Below, piece after piece: positions 9,682 to 18,177 of a stretch of 64,000 bases of DNA (position 1 is the first letter of the stretch; every line of letters begins with the position of its first letter). Source of the DNA: Ureibacillus manganicus DSM 26584. Lineage in GTDB: Bacteria > Bacillota > Bacilli > Bacillales_A > Planococcaceae. The notes under the pieces are model-generated. The model was not told the origin of the DNA and searched no databases. It saw only the letters and a list, made by a program, of their open reading frames with translations. The stretch lies in the NCBI RefSeq assembly GCF_000772945.1, contig NZ_JPVN01000005.1, positions 158,807 through 222,806 on the forward strand. The letters run 5' to 3'. The position numbers and the translations under genes were made by a program.

Positions 9682-9775
9682 AAGGCTATGGGACCACTAT
9701 AGCTGGAGCAATTTCTGGAGAGTCCGCATTTAGCGGCGCCGAAGGGTTCACAATCTCAGGCAAAAGGACAGGAAC
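9682..9775 (+). promoter_or_regulatory. Glycine riboswitch (single aptamer with 5' side hairpin)
   Basis: The core matches the gcvT-motif aptamer: CTGGAGAG, then a CCGC/GCGG stem, GCGCCGAAGGG, and CTCAGGCAAAAGGACAG. P1 is TTTCTG (9712-9717) with CAGGAA (9769-9774). A 5-bp hairpin, GCTAT/ATAGC, precedes the aptamer at about 9685-9703 and may be the 'ghost' partner reported for singlet glycine riboswitches. A terminator follows 70 nt downstream, and the regulated gene is an amino acid permease. Only one ligand-binding aptamer is visible. Identification from memory of the motif is strong. The direction of control is not determined. Confidence 0.9.
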
Positions 9776-9844
9776 TAGTAAAAAATAATTTATGGGAATA
9801 TTTTTTTATTCTCTTCATTTTATTTTTTCTATTCTTAGACTTCT

Positions 9845-9880
9845 AGAGATAGCTCATCCGGCTATCTCTTTTTTATTTTT
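9845..9880 (+). terminator. Expression-platform terminator of the glycine riboswitch
   Basis: Perfect AGAGATAGC / GCTATCTCT stem with a 7-nt loop and a T-rich tail, located between the aptamer and the permease. Upstream CTATTCT (9829-9835) can pair with AGAGATAG (9845-9852) with one bulge, which would make a weak anti-terminator. Confidence 0.85.
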
Positions 9881-9973
9881 AATAGAGTTGTTGCGGTTTG
9901 CGTTTACAACTCCATTCCGAGATTTCCCTAAGTGTTATACGAAAATTTTATTAATTATTGGGGGCTTTATGTG

Positions 9974-11314
9974 ATGGCACAGCAAGAATTAAAACGAGAT
10001 TTGAAAAACCGGCATGTTCAATTAATTGCCATTGGTGGAACGATTGGAACAGGATTATTTTTAGGGTCTGGAGCTGCAATTGAGAAGGCTGGCCCCTCTG
10101 TTCTACTCGTCTATTTAATCATAGGAGTAGCTGTATTTTTTGTAATGCGCGCTCTAGGTGAATTGTTATTATCGAAAAAGGGCTATCAATCTTTTATTGA
10201 CTTTGCGACCGATTATTTGGGAGATTGGGCGGGTTATGTTACAGGTTGGACTTATTGGTTCTGTTGGATTATGACTGCAATGGCAGACATAATCGCTGTA
10301 GGTGTGTACGTTCGATATTGGTTTGATATCCCGCAATGGATCCCTGCTATTATCTGTCTAGTAATTTTACTTGGCTTAAATTTACTGACGGTGAAGTTAT
10401 TTGGAGAATTAGAGTTTTGGTTTGCGATTATTAAAGTAATTACGATTGTCGCACTTATTATTATTGGGATTGTCATGATTGTCATTGGTTTCCAAACAGA
10501 TACTGGCTATGTAACGGTATCAAATCTATGGGAGCACGGTGGATTTTTCCCGAATGGTGTTGCAGGGTTTTTATTTGCCTTCCAAATGGTTGTGTTTTCT
10601 TTTGTGGGAGTTGAATTAGTGGGGGTATCTGCAGCGGAAACGGCAAATCCAGGGAAGAATATTCCTTCTGCCATCAACAAAATCCCTGTTCGTATTTTGT
10701 TGTTCTATGTAGGTGCAGTGTTTGTAATTTTATGTATAAATCCTTGGACAGAATTAAGTGCTGCTAGTAGTCCGTTTGTACAAGTATTCTCGTTAGTCGG
10801 AATCCCTCTTGCTGCTGGAATTATAAACTTTGTCGTCTTAACTTCTGCAGCATCTGCCGGGAATAGTGGTTTATTCTCCACAAGTCGCATGATGTACAAC
10901 TTAAGTAAGCAAAAATTAGCGCCAAAATCTTATGCAAAGTTAAATAAAAATCACGTCCCTGGAAATGCATTGTTTGTATCTTCTGTTGTTGTATCAGTTG
11001 GAGCATTACTCAGCTATGCTTTACCAGATTCTGCGTTTAGTATCGTTACAACAATAAGTGCAATTTGTTTCATTTGGGTGTGGAGTATAATTTTAATTTC
11101 TCACATTGTTTATAAGAAAAAACGTCCTGATTTACATAGAAAGTCGACGTTTAAAGCACCACTTACACCATTTATTAACTATGTTGTACTCTGCCTATTT
11201 GTAGCGATTTTAGGGATTATGTTTGTTTCAGATGATACGCGACCTGCGTTACTGCTAACACCGATTTGGTTTATTTTGTTGTTCTTTATGTATGGGATGC
11301 GTAAAGCTAAGTAG
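9974..11314 (+). CDS. Amino acid permease, D-serine/D-alanine/glycine transporter (CycA) type
   Basis: An APC-superfamily proton symporter of about 446 residues with 12 predicted membrane segments. The family signature near the N-terminus is AIGGTIGTGLFLGSGAAI, and FVGVELVGVSAAETANP lies in the middle. The sequence resembles the CycA / YtnA branch. The glycine riboswitch upstream makes glycine a likely substrate. ATG at 9974; an adjacent GTG at 9971 is 6 nt from a GGGGG stretch and is an alternative. It follows the riboswitch terminator by about 90 bp, so transcription probably depends on read-through. It ends just before a hairpin array. Confidence 0.88.
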   Translation: MAQQELKRDLKNRHVQLIAIGGTIGTGLFLGSGAAIEKAGPSVLLVYLIIGVAVFFVMRALGELLLSKKGYQSFIDFATDYLGDWAGYVTGWTYWFCWIMTAMADIIAVGVYVRYWFDIPQWIPAIICLVILLGLNLLTVKLFGELEFWFAIIKVITIVALIIIGIVMIVIGFQTDTGYVTVSNLWEHGGFFPNGVAGFLFAFQMVVFSFVGVELVGVSAAETANPGKNIPSAINKIPVRILLFYVGAVFVILCINPWTELSAASSPFVQVFSLVGIPLAAGIINFVVLTSAASAGNSGLFSTSRMMYNLSKQKLAPKSYAKLNKNHVPGNALFVSSVVVSVGALLSYALPDSAFSIVTTISAICFIWVWSIILISHIVYKKKRPDLHRKSTFKAPLTPFINYVVLCLFVAILGIMFVSDDTRPALLLTPIWFILLFFMYGMRKAK

Positions 11315-11358
11315 AGTTTTATGATTTGTGTGGGTTTTAGGGTTGGTTAGACGTATGT

Positions 11359-12060
11359 TTGGACAAAATTTCGGTATTCTTAATTTTTTTGTCCTCGAGA
11401 AGTGATCTCGAGGACAAGTTTTCGATATTCTTGATGCTTTTGTCCTCGAGAAGCGGTCTCGAGGACAAGTTTTCGATATTCTTGATGTTTTTGTCCTCGA
11501 GAAGCGGCCTCGAGGACAACTTTTCGGTATTCTTGATGTTTTTGTCCTCGAGAAGCGGTCTCGAGGACAAGTTTTCGATATTCTTGATGTTTTTGTCCTC
11601 GAGAAGCGTTCTCGAGGACAACTTTTCGATATTCTTGATGTTTTTGTCCTCGAGAAGCGGCCTCGAGGACAACTTTTCGGTATTCTTGATGTTTTTGTCC
11701 TCGAGAAGCGGTCTCGAGGACAAGTTTTCGATATTCTTGATGTTTTTGTCCTCGAGAAGCGTTCTCGAGGACAACTTTTCGATATTCTTGATGTTTTTGT
11801 CCTCGAGAAGCGGCCTCGAGGACAACTTTTCGGTATTCTTGATGTTTTTGTCCTCGAGAAGCGGTCTCGAGGACAAGTTTTCGATATTCTTGATGTTTTT
11901 GTCCTCGAGAAGCGTTCTCGAGGACAAGTTTTCGATATTCTTGATGCTTTTGTCCTCGAGAAGCGGTTTCGAGGACAATTTTTCGATATTCTTGATTTTT
12001 TTGTCCTTGAGAAGCGGTGTCATGGACAGTTCTCACAAGTATTCTGATTGTTTTGTCCAT
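11359..12060. repeat. Tandem array A: 51-bp hairpin repeat, about 13 units
   Basis: Units start at 11391, 11442, 11493 and so on every 51 bp up to 12003. Each holds a near-perfect hairpin TGTCCTCGAG / CTCGAGGACA with a 7-nt loop, followed by a linker like TTTTCGATATTCTTGATG. Variants in the loop and linker (GGTCT, GGCCT, GTTCT) recur in a patterned order, which suggests block duplications. Because 51 is divisible by 3, long open frames appear on both strands, but I see no ribosome binding site or start logic for them. It lies between convergent genes (permease and yqkE). Confidence 0.9.
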
Positions 12061-12108
12061 GAAAAAACGCTAACATACACCAGCTTTACTCAAACACAAT
12101 CATCCTCA

Positions 12109-12372
12109 CTAAAACTTCGATCCGCTATCCCCATACTTCTCAAGTAATTCTTCAAAGCTCATGTTTTTTTCGCGTTGTTTTCGTTCAAACGCGAGCTGAG
12201 CTTGGCGTTCAGCTTCTTTTGCCTCTGCTTCATCCATTAAGCTTTTCTTTGCAAGCTTTAATTTTGCCAGAACATCACCATTCAATTGATCTTGTAGTGT
12301 AAGTGACTCTTGCTTTGAAGTTGAATTTTCATTCACATTATTTTTTGGACGTACTTTTTTATTTTTAGCCAT
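12109..12372 (-). CDS. yqkE: YqkE family small protein
   Basis: An 87-residue basic, highly charged protein (MAKNKKVRPKNN...). A central helix is rich in Lys/Ala/Glu, and the C-terminal motif is SFEELLEKYGDSGSKF. It matches what I know of Bacillus YqkE, whose role is unknown. The ATG at 12372 follows GTAGGTG by 6 nt, and the codons further upstream are not translated. It is divergent from yqkD, as expected from the B. subtilis neighbourhood. Confidence 0.75.
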   Translation of the reverse strand: MAKNKKVRPKNNVNENSTSKQESLTLQDQLNGDVLAKLKLAKKSLMDEAEAKEAERQAQLAFERKQREKNMSFEELLEKYGDSGSKF

Positions 12373-12624
12373 AAAAAACACCTACTTTTTATTTTAATTA
12401 AACCGTTTTGGACGAGATTAATGAGAACCTATCACGCGCTTTTTGCGTAAAATAGTAATAAGCATCTTGCGCGTAATTTTTGTCTCGTAATGCGATTTTA
12501 ACAAATTTCCCCTTCCATTTCGAGTCGAATATCAATTTATACTGTATTTACAATCCCGTGCTACAATGAATTTAGACTTATGTTTATGTGGTATCTTCAA
12601 AATTTAGGAGATCGAGGTGTTTTT

Positions 12625-13581
12625 ATGAAACGACGGAAGGTTCTTTTATTCTCCAGTATTTTTACAACTGCCCTATCTGCTGCAACTACTGCTTTTGGTA
12701 TCCTAGTCACAAACAAATTAATGTATATCAAAAAGAAGGACGATCAATTTATTTACGACCGTGAAATAAAAGCACAACGTTTTGATGAACAATGGTACAA
12801 CAATTGCCGAAAAGAAGAAATGCTAATTGATTCACCAAATGGTTATCAAGTAAAAGGTGTATTTCTACAACCACTTAACACGAAAAATACTGTAATTATT
12901 AGCCACGGAATAACCGAAAACAAACTGAATTCCATGAAGTATGTAAGGATGTATGAAAGACTAGGATTTAACACGTTCGTGTTCGATCACCGCAGACATG
13001 GTGAATCTGGTGGAAAAACGACAAGTTATGGTCATTATGAAAAATTCGATTTACAAGCTGTCGTGAACACGGTTCGTTCCATTATTGGGGATAATGCCAT
13101 TTTAGGTATTCATGGAGAATCCATGGGAGCAGCAACGACACTACTTTACGCTGGCTCAATTGAAGACAATGCAGATTTTTATATAGCCGATTGTGCGTTT
13201 TCAGATTTCTCAAAGCAAGTTTCCCATGTTATTAAAAAACAAACCGCTCTACGCACAAAACTTCCAGTGCACTTAGCAAATATTTTCCTTCGATTACGTG
13301 ACGGTTATTCAATTTGGGACATTTCACCAAAAGAAGCTGTCGCGAATATCGAATCGCCGGTCCTTTTTGTACACAGCTTACAGGATGAGTTCATCTTACC
13401 AGAAATGTCAGATGAAATGTACGAAGTAAAAAATGGTCCTAAAGAGATCAAACGATTCGAAAAAGGTGCCCATGCCCAGTCCTTCAACGAGAATCCTGTA
13501 GAATACGAACAAACAGTTAAAGATTTTTTAGAACAATACGTATTGAATAAAGTCAAAGAACAGTCTGCTGCTGAATCCTAA
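12625..13581 (+). CDS. yqkD: Membrane-anchored alpha/beta hydrolase YqkD
   Basis: 318 residues. An N-terminal hydrophobic anchor lies at residues 6-30, followed by an alpha/beta hydrolase fold. S166 in GIHGESMGAA is the nucleophile. The Asp of SLQDEF and the His of KGAHAQSF complete the triad. The oxyanion segment IISHGITENKL is present. The substrate is unknown. The ATG at 12625 with GAGGTG 5 nt upstream fits better than the in-frame ATG 45 nt earlier. A strong terminator shared with the opposing thiolase gene follows. Confidence 0.85.
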   Translation: MKRRKVLLFSSIFTTALSAATTAFGILVTNKLMYIKKKDDQFIYDREIKAQRFDEQWYNNCRKEEMLIDSPNGYQVKGVFLQPLNTKNTVIISHGITENKLNSMKYVRMYERLGFNTFVFDHRRHGESGGKTTSYGHYEKFDLQAVVNTVRSIIGDNAILGIHGESMGAATTLLYAGSIEDNADFYIADCAFSDFSKQVSHVIKKQTALRTKLPVHLANIFLRLRDGYSIWDISPKEAVANIESPVLFVHSLQDEFILPEMSDEMYEVKNGPKEIKRFEKGAHAQSFNENPVEYEQTVKDFLEQYVLNKVKEQSAAES

Positions 13582-13597
13582 TCAACATAATATCCAT

Positions 13598-13641
13598 AAA
13601 AAAAAGGTGCTCCCAACATGACGTAGAGCACCTTTTTTTTA
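13598..13641. terminator. Bidirectional terminator between yqkD and thiolase
   Basis: AAAAAGGTGCTC / GAGCACCTTTTT with a run of A on one side and T on the other. It can end transcription from both convergent genes. Confidence 0.9.
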
Positions 13642-13646
13642 TTTAT

Positions 13647-14828
13647 CTATCGTTTTACAATGGTAGCGACGCCTTGGCCTCCACCGATACATAATGTAGC
13701 AAGCCCTGTTTTTGAATCGCGCTTTTGCATTTCGTGTAGAAGTGTTACTAAAATTCGAGCACCACTTGCTCCAATTGGATGTCCAAGTGCAATTGCTCCA
13801 CCGTTTACGTTTAGTTTCTCGTGGTTAAATTGTAATTCACGATCAACCGCGATCGATTGTGCTGCAAATGCTTCGTTTGCTTCGATTAAGTCAATATCAT
13901 CTAATGCTATCTTTCCTTTTTCAAGAACTTTACGTACAGCAGTTGCTGGTGCAATTCCCATAATTGAAGGATCTACGCCAACTGCTGCATTAGCAACAAT
14001 GGTTGCTAATGGTTGGATGCCAAGTTCTTCTGCTTTTTCTTTCGACATTACAACAACAGCCGCTGCACCGTCATTAATTCCGGAAGCATTTCCAGCAGTT
14101 ACAGAACCATCTTTTTTAAATGCAGGGCGTAATTTAGCAAGTGTTTCAACTGTCGTATTGCCTCTAATATATTCATCTTCAGAAAAGATAATCGGCGCTC
14201 CTTTACGTTGTGGAATCTCTACAGGAACAATTTCATCTTTAAACTTCCCAGCTTGTTGTGCCTCAGCAGCTCTGCTTTGCGAACGTGCAGAAAACTCATC
14301 TTGTTCTTCACGTGAAATATTATATTGTTCACATAGGTTTTCTGCAGTTATTCCCATATGATAGTCGTTGAATGCACACCATAAACCGTCATTAATCATT
14401 GAATCTACTACTTTTTGGTCACCCATTTTGTAACCATCCCGCGCATTTTTTAATAGATATGGAGCTTGACTCATATTTTCAAATCCACCAGCAACCACAA
14501 TATCCGCTTCTCCAACAGCAATCGCTTGTGCAGCTAGATGAACCGATTTTAAACCAGAGCCACAAACTTTGTTTATAGTCATAGATGGAATCGAATGAGG
14601 TAAACCAGCATGAATAGCTGCTTGGCGAGTAGGGTTTTGACCTAAACCAGCTTGTAATACATTTCCCATAATCACTTCATCGACTTGGTAGGCAGATAAT
14701 TTCGCACGACTTAAAGCTTCTTTAATAACGATTGCACCTAATTTTACTGCTGATACATCTTTTAGAGTACCTTGGAAAGATCCTATAGCTGTTCGGACAG
14801 CACTCACAATTACTACTTCTTTCACCAC
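13647..14828 (-). CDS. Acetyl-CoA C-acetyltransferase (thiolase, PhaA/AtoB type)
   Basis: Condenses two acetyl-CoA to acetoacetyl-CoA, the first step of PHA synthesis, or runs in reverse. About 393 residues with the three catalytic residues C89 (KVCGSG), H350 ([10 protein letters not shown]) and C380 (CIGGGQG). No ATG is in frame near the start. Tandem GTG codons at 14828 and 14825 follow AAGGGAGAG, and I choose the first. It lies 0.7 kb from phaC, separated by yneF, so it can complete the PHA pathway although it is not in the phaRBC transcript. A role in fatty-acid breakdown is also possible. Confidence 0.9.
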   Translation of the reverse strand: MVKEVVIVSAVRTAIGSFQGTLKDVSAVKLGAIVIKEALSRAKLSAYQVDEVIMGNVLQAGLGQNPTRQAAIHAGLPHSIPSMTINKVCGSGLKSVHLAAQAIAVGEADIVVAGGFENMSQAPYLLKNARDGYKMGDQKVVDSMINDGLWCAFNDYHMGITAENLCEQYNISREEQDEFSARSQSRAAEAQQAGKFKDEIVPVEIPQRKGAPIIFSEDEYIRGNTTVETLAKLRPAFKKDGSVTAGNASGINDGAAAVVVMSKEKAEELGIQPLATIVANAAVGVDPSIMGIAPATAVRKVLEKGKIALDDIDLIEANEAFAAQSIAVDRELQFNHEKLNVNGGAIALGHPIGASGARILVTLLHEMQKRDSKTGLATLCIGGGQGVATIVKR

Positions 14829-15063
14829 ATTCTCTCCCTTTTCTAAATTTTTCACTTGAATCAAAATACATATATAAAAATTAATAAAAGACTAATGTCT
14901 CTCTATACAAATTTACCAAACTAAATAACATTTTTCGACATTATATTGATATTTTAATAATCATTAACAGTAACGCAATATTTCACTAAAACAATAATCG
15001 ATAAAGTACAATTTTATATTCTAAGGGATTATCATCTTCAGTTATTGGTTCGGGTAGAGTTAA

Positions 15064-15113
15064 GAAAAAAAGGTTATCCTAAATGAAATTGAATCATTTT
15101 GGATAACCTTTTC
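15064..15113 (-). terminator. Terminator of yneF
   Basis: A long stem (AAGGTTATCC / GGATAACCTT extended by AAATGA / TCATTT) followed by TTTTTTTC on the minus strand. Confidence 0.88.
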
Positions 15114-15116
15114 CTA

Positions 15117-15338
15117 TTATTTATCTTGTAATTTATTCATTTGTTGCATCATTTGACGCACTTGTTTTTCAGATGGCTTACGGCCCATTTGTGCCATCAT
15201 GACGCGAATCATTTGCTCGTTAATTGGTGGGTTTTCTTTTAAATATTTCATCATATATTGACGTGCTAGAAAAAATCCTAGAACAGTACCCCCGATTAAT
15301 GCAACGATAATTAATACAATTCCAAGCACTAAATTCAT
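15117..15338 (-). CDS. yneF: UPF0154 small membrane protein YneF
   Basis: 73 residues. One N-terminal membrane helix ([19 protein letters not shown]) is followed by the conserved [20 protein letters not shown] and a Met/Gln-rich amphipathic tail. The family is widespread in Firmicutes and its function is unknown. In B. subtilis it lies just after tkt and sirA. Here it is about 4.2 kb from sirA, with phaRBC, phaQ and phaP between them. Confidence 0.92.
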   Translation of the reverse strand: MNLVLGIVLIIVALIGGTVLGFFLARQYMMKYLKENPPINEQMIRVMMAQMGRKPSEKQVRQMMQQMNKLQDK

Positions 15339-15450
15339 TATGACAATCTCCTCTACAATAAATATACCGAGAAATTCTCTCCATTAAAGGATTATACACT
15401 ATTCATTTTATTGTTACTAGCTTTTCCATATTTTTTTATTGAGTTTCTAA

Positions 15451-15483
15451 AAGAAAAAGGAAACTATCTAAATGATAGTCTCC
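15451..15483 (-). terminator. Terminator of the phaRBC operon
   Basis: GGAGACTATC / GATAGTTTCC stem on the minus strand followed by TTTTTC, about 70 bp after the phaC stop. Confidence 0.8.
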
Positions 15484-15555
15484 TCTTTCCATGTATTAAG
15501 AAAAGAACCCTATAAAATAGTATGCACCAAATTATCCAATCTTATATACAGATAC

Positions 15556-16641
15556 TTACTTTGAGTGTTCAGTAATCCAGTTTTCGATTAGAGGGAATCT
15601 TTCAGCAACTGCTTTTCGTCCTGTAACAACCGAAACATGCCCTGCTTGTACAATCTCTAACGTTTTATCTTTACTAGATACCTTATCCATTAGTGGAGTA
15701 GTTTGTGACGGTGAAACGATATTATCGTGTGTAGCAGCAATTGTAAATAAATTTGCCGTTATGTCTGATAATAATACCTTTTGACCGCGAACAACTAATT
15801 CATCATTAACCAGCTTATTTTCTTGGTAAAAATCACGAATCCATTGACGGTAAGATTCACCTGGGAAAGGAACACCATCGTTTAACCAATGTTGCATTAA
15901 CTTCCAAGTTAAAACAGAATCTTCATTGTCAATTTTATCTGCTAACGTTACATATGCACCAAGTGTTGTAGCAAGTGGGCTAAGTAATTTGTTTCCGAAG
16001 TCTATCATCTCAAATGGAATGTTCCCAAGTGTATCAACAAGATTATCTAATTTGAAGTAACGTTTGTCTAACCAATTTGTGTACATCCCCGCATCACTAA
16101 AATCAATTGGTGTTGTTAACAAAAGTAAGTTACGAATAGGTAATACTTTGTTATAAAGAGCTGTGAAAATGGCTGTCATTGTTCCGCCCATGCAATAACC
16201 AAACATTGAAATTTCTTTTGCACCGGAATGTTTTAACACTTTTTTCGCAGCACGTGGAATGTAGTCTAAAATATAGTCTTCAAGTTTCTTGTGACGATCT
16301 TCATATCCTGCCTCGCCCCAATCTAGCAAATAAACGTCATGGCCCTTATTTGTCAAATATTCTATTAAACTATTCCCTGGGTATAAGTCTAAAATATAAG
16401 GTTTGTTAATAAGTGCATAGATCATTAAAATTGGGACTTTATTAGTCTTTTCCATATTTGGTTGGAAACGATATAATTTTGCTTTATTTTTTGTCCATAT
16501 AACTTCTTTCGGTGTTTGACCTACTTTTGGTTCTGGCTCAACAAATAGAACATTCGCAACTTTTTTCATACGTTCCATGCTTGGATCTTTGGGTAAATTT
16601 TCGATAATTCGTTCTAAAGGCTTCGTATCTAAATTAATCAC
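15556..16641 (-). CDS. phaC: Class IV PHA synthase catalytic subunit PhaC
   Basis: Polymerises (R)-3-hydroxyacyl-CoA on the surface of PHA granules. The triad is visible: C150 in the modified lipase box GYCMGG, D306 (THDNIVSP) and H335 (QAGHVS). At 361 residues it is the size of class III/IV synthases. The start is a GTG at 16641 with AGGAGGG 5 nt upstream. The reading frame stays open a further 183 nt but without a binding site. PhaR encoded two genes upstream marks it as class IV, as in B. megaterium. Confidence 0.95.
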   Translation of the reverse strand: MINLDTKPLERIIENLPKDPSMERMKKVANVLFVEPEPKVGQTPKEVIWTKNKAKLYRFQPNMEKTNKVPILMIYALINKPYILDLYPGNSLIEYLTNKGHDVYLLDWGEAGYEDRHKKLEDYILDYIPRAAKKVLKHSGAKEISMFGYCMGGTMTAIFTALYNKVLPIRNLLLLTTPIDFSDAGMYTNWLDKRYFKLDNLVDTLGNIPFEMIDFGNKLLSPLATTLGAYVTLADKIDNEDSVLTWKLMQHWLNDGVPFPGESYRQWIRDFYQENKLVNDELVVRGQKVLLSDITANLFTIAATHDNIVSPSQTTPLMDKVSSKDKTLEIVQAGHVSVVTGRKAVAERFPLIENWITEHSK

Positions 16642-16693
16642 ACTATCCCTCCTAAAATTGAATTGAAAATCTAAAAGAACAATGAGCAAAAAC

Positions 16694-17470
16694 CTACATA
16701 TATAATCCGCCATTAACACTAATAGCCTGACCTGTAATATAGCTTTGTTGTAGTAAGAATAAAACTGTTTCTGCAACTTCTCGTGGCTCTCCAAGTCGAC
16801 CAACTGGTACTCTTGCCACAACACCAGCTAATACATCTTCTGGCATAGCAGCTACCATTTCAGTGCCGATAAAACCTGGGCAAACTGCATTAACTGTAAT
16901 TCCTTTGCTAGCCGATTCGATTGCTAACGTTTTTGTGAAGCCAAGAATTCCTGCTTTCGTTGCAGCGTAGTTTGCTTGACCGAAATTACCAGCTAACCCA
17001 ACAACCGATGAAATATTAATAATACGACCAAATTTTTGACCTAGCATGTGATCATAAACTGCCTTAGTCGTATTGAAAATGCCGTTTAAATTTACATCGA
17101 TCACAGCATCCCAATCTTCTTTTGTCATTTTTCTAAATGAACGGTCTTTCGTAATACCTGCATTATTAACTAGAATGTCGATTTTACCGAACTTTTCGAT
17201 TGTTTCATTCACTAAATTTTCACAATCTTCTTCGTTTACAACATTTGAAGACATAGCGTGAACGATTCCGCCTTTTTCTTCAATTTGTTGTACGACTTCA
17301 TTAATAGTTTTTGAACCATGTTGGTGTGTCGCAACTACAGAAGCACCTGCATCTGCTAGTACACGAGCGATTTCAGCGCCGATTCCACGGGAAGCACCTG
17401 TAACGATTGCAACCTTCCCTAAAAGTGGTTTTAATGGATTTGCTTGTTGAATTTCTAATACTGTCGTCAT
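16694..17470 (-). CDS. phaB: Acetoacetyl-CoA reductase PhaB (SDR)
   Basis: Reduces acetoacetyl-CoA to (R)-3-hydroxybutyryl-CoA with NADPH. A classical short-chain dehydrogenase of 258 residues with TGASRGIG (cofactor), NNAG and the catalytic S154, Y168 and K172 (NYAATKAG). Ends in the usual GQAISVNGGLYM. It is close to FabG in sequence, and its position between phaR and phaC assigns it to PHA synthesis. AAGGAG lies 10 nt before the ATG. The gap to phaC is 52 bp. Confidence 0.93.
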   Translation of the reverse strand: MTTVLEIQQANPLKPLLGKVAIVTGASRGIGAEIARVLADAGASVVATHQHGSKTINEVVQQIEEKGGIVHAMSSNVVNEEDCENLVNETIEKFGKIDILVNNAGITKDRSFRKMTKEDWDAVIDVNLNGIFNTTKAVYDHMLGQKFGRIINISSVVGLAGNFGQANYAATKAGILGFTKTLAIESASKGITVNAVCPGFIGTEMVAAMPEDVLAGVVARVPVGRLGEPREVAETVLFLLQQSYITGQAISVNGGLYM

Positions 17471-17534
17471 GTTCCATACACTCCTTAGAAAATTAAAATT
17501 CTTTATTTTTATAAGAAATAAATTTTAGACAAGA

Positions 17535-17963
17535 TTACTTGGAAACTACTTCAGAATTATTCACTTGCAAAAGCTCAGCATTTTTATTTAAAAGATCGAT
17601 AATTGTATCCATTTTTTTCTCTAATTTTGTTATTTTTTTAGATAATTGATCAATTTCAGCATTAATAGTTTGTTCCTCTAAAAATTCTTCTAAACTATCA
17701 ACCTTCGATTCAACATTGATAACTAATGATGCTAAATCTGCAATCGTTTCTTTGGATGGAACATTTGCTTGTTTTAAAAAGTTTTCTGTCATTTTGTTTA
17801 CTAGTTCCTGATACTGTAAATAGGACGTTTGAACATTCCCTAAACTTTCAGAAAAAGAGGGTTTTTCTAAAGTTTCTTGAATCACTTCACGCCAAGCACT
17901 TTCTGTTTTGTTATACATTTCTTTAAAAAGATTAAAAGCATCAAAAGAATTTGATTGCGTCAC
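17535..17963 (-). CDS. phaR: PHA synthase subunit PhaR
   Basis: A non-catalytic partner needed for activity of class IV PhaC. 142 residues, mostly helical. The C-terminal half (LEEFLEEQ...LSKKITKLEKKMDTIIDLLNK) is a clear coiled coil. The N-terminal FDAFNLFKEMYNKTESAWREV resembles PhaR/PhaE subunits. GTG start about 10 nt after GAGGAG. It is the first gene of phaRBC and is divergent from phaQ. Confidence 0.9.
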   Translation of the reverse strand: MTQSNSFDAFNLFKEMYNKTESAWREVIQETLEKPSFSESLGNVQTSYLQYQELVNKMTENFLKQANVPSKETIADLASLVINVESKVDSLEEFLEEQTINAEIDQLSKKITKLEKKMDTIIDLLNKNAELLQVNNSEVVSK

Positions 17964-18060
17964 TGGTATTCATCTCCTCAAATGTATATTGTTTACTTAA
18001 CAAAATTATCCTACCATATTTCCTGACTCAAAACGCGGAATATTCAAAATTGTTGATATT

Positions 18061-18134
18061 TTTACACAATTTACACAATTTACAACATAATTTACATTTC
18101 CTTAATTGACAACTATTTCCTTTAGGTGTAAATT
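18061..18134 (+). promoter_or_regulatory. phaQ promoter and TTTACA operator cluster
   Basis: A good sigma-A promoter, TTGACA (18106-18111), 17-bp spacer and TAAATT (18129-18134), drives phaQ. Just upstream are four direct copies of TTTACA at 18061, 18070, 18079 and 18091, and one inverted copy (TGTAAA) at 18127. In B. megaterium PhaQ represses its own gene. I propose these as its binding sites, but they may also serve phaRBC on the other strand. Confidence 0.65.
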
Positions 18135-18177
18135 ACATATATAGTCTTTTTAATATTATTCAGAAAGTAGGTGACAT

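Noticed and set aside
9792..9974. 60-residue hydrophobic frame upstream of the permease
   Set aside because: It runs through the riboswitch terminator and T tracts; the composition explains the hydrophobicity.
11337..12147. Long open frames on both strands encoding 17-residue repeats (e.g. LLEDKNIKNIENLSSR)
   Set aside because: They exist because the 51-bp repeat is a multiple of three. No ribosome binding site, and the same DNA is open in several frames.
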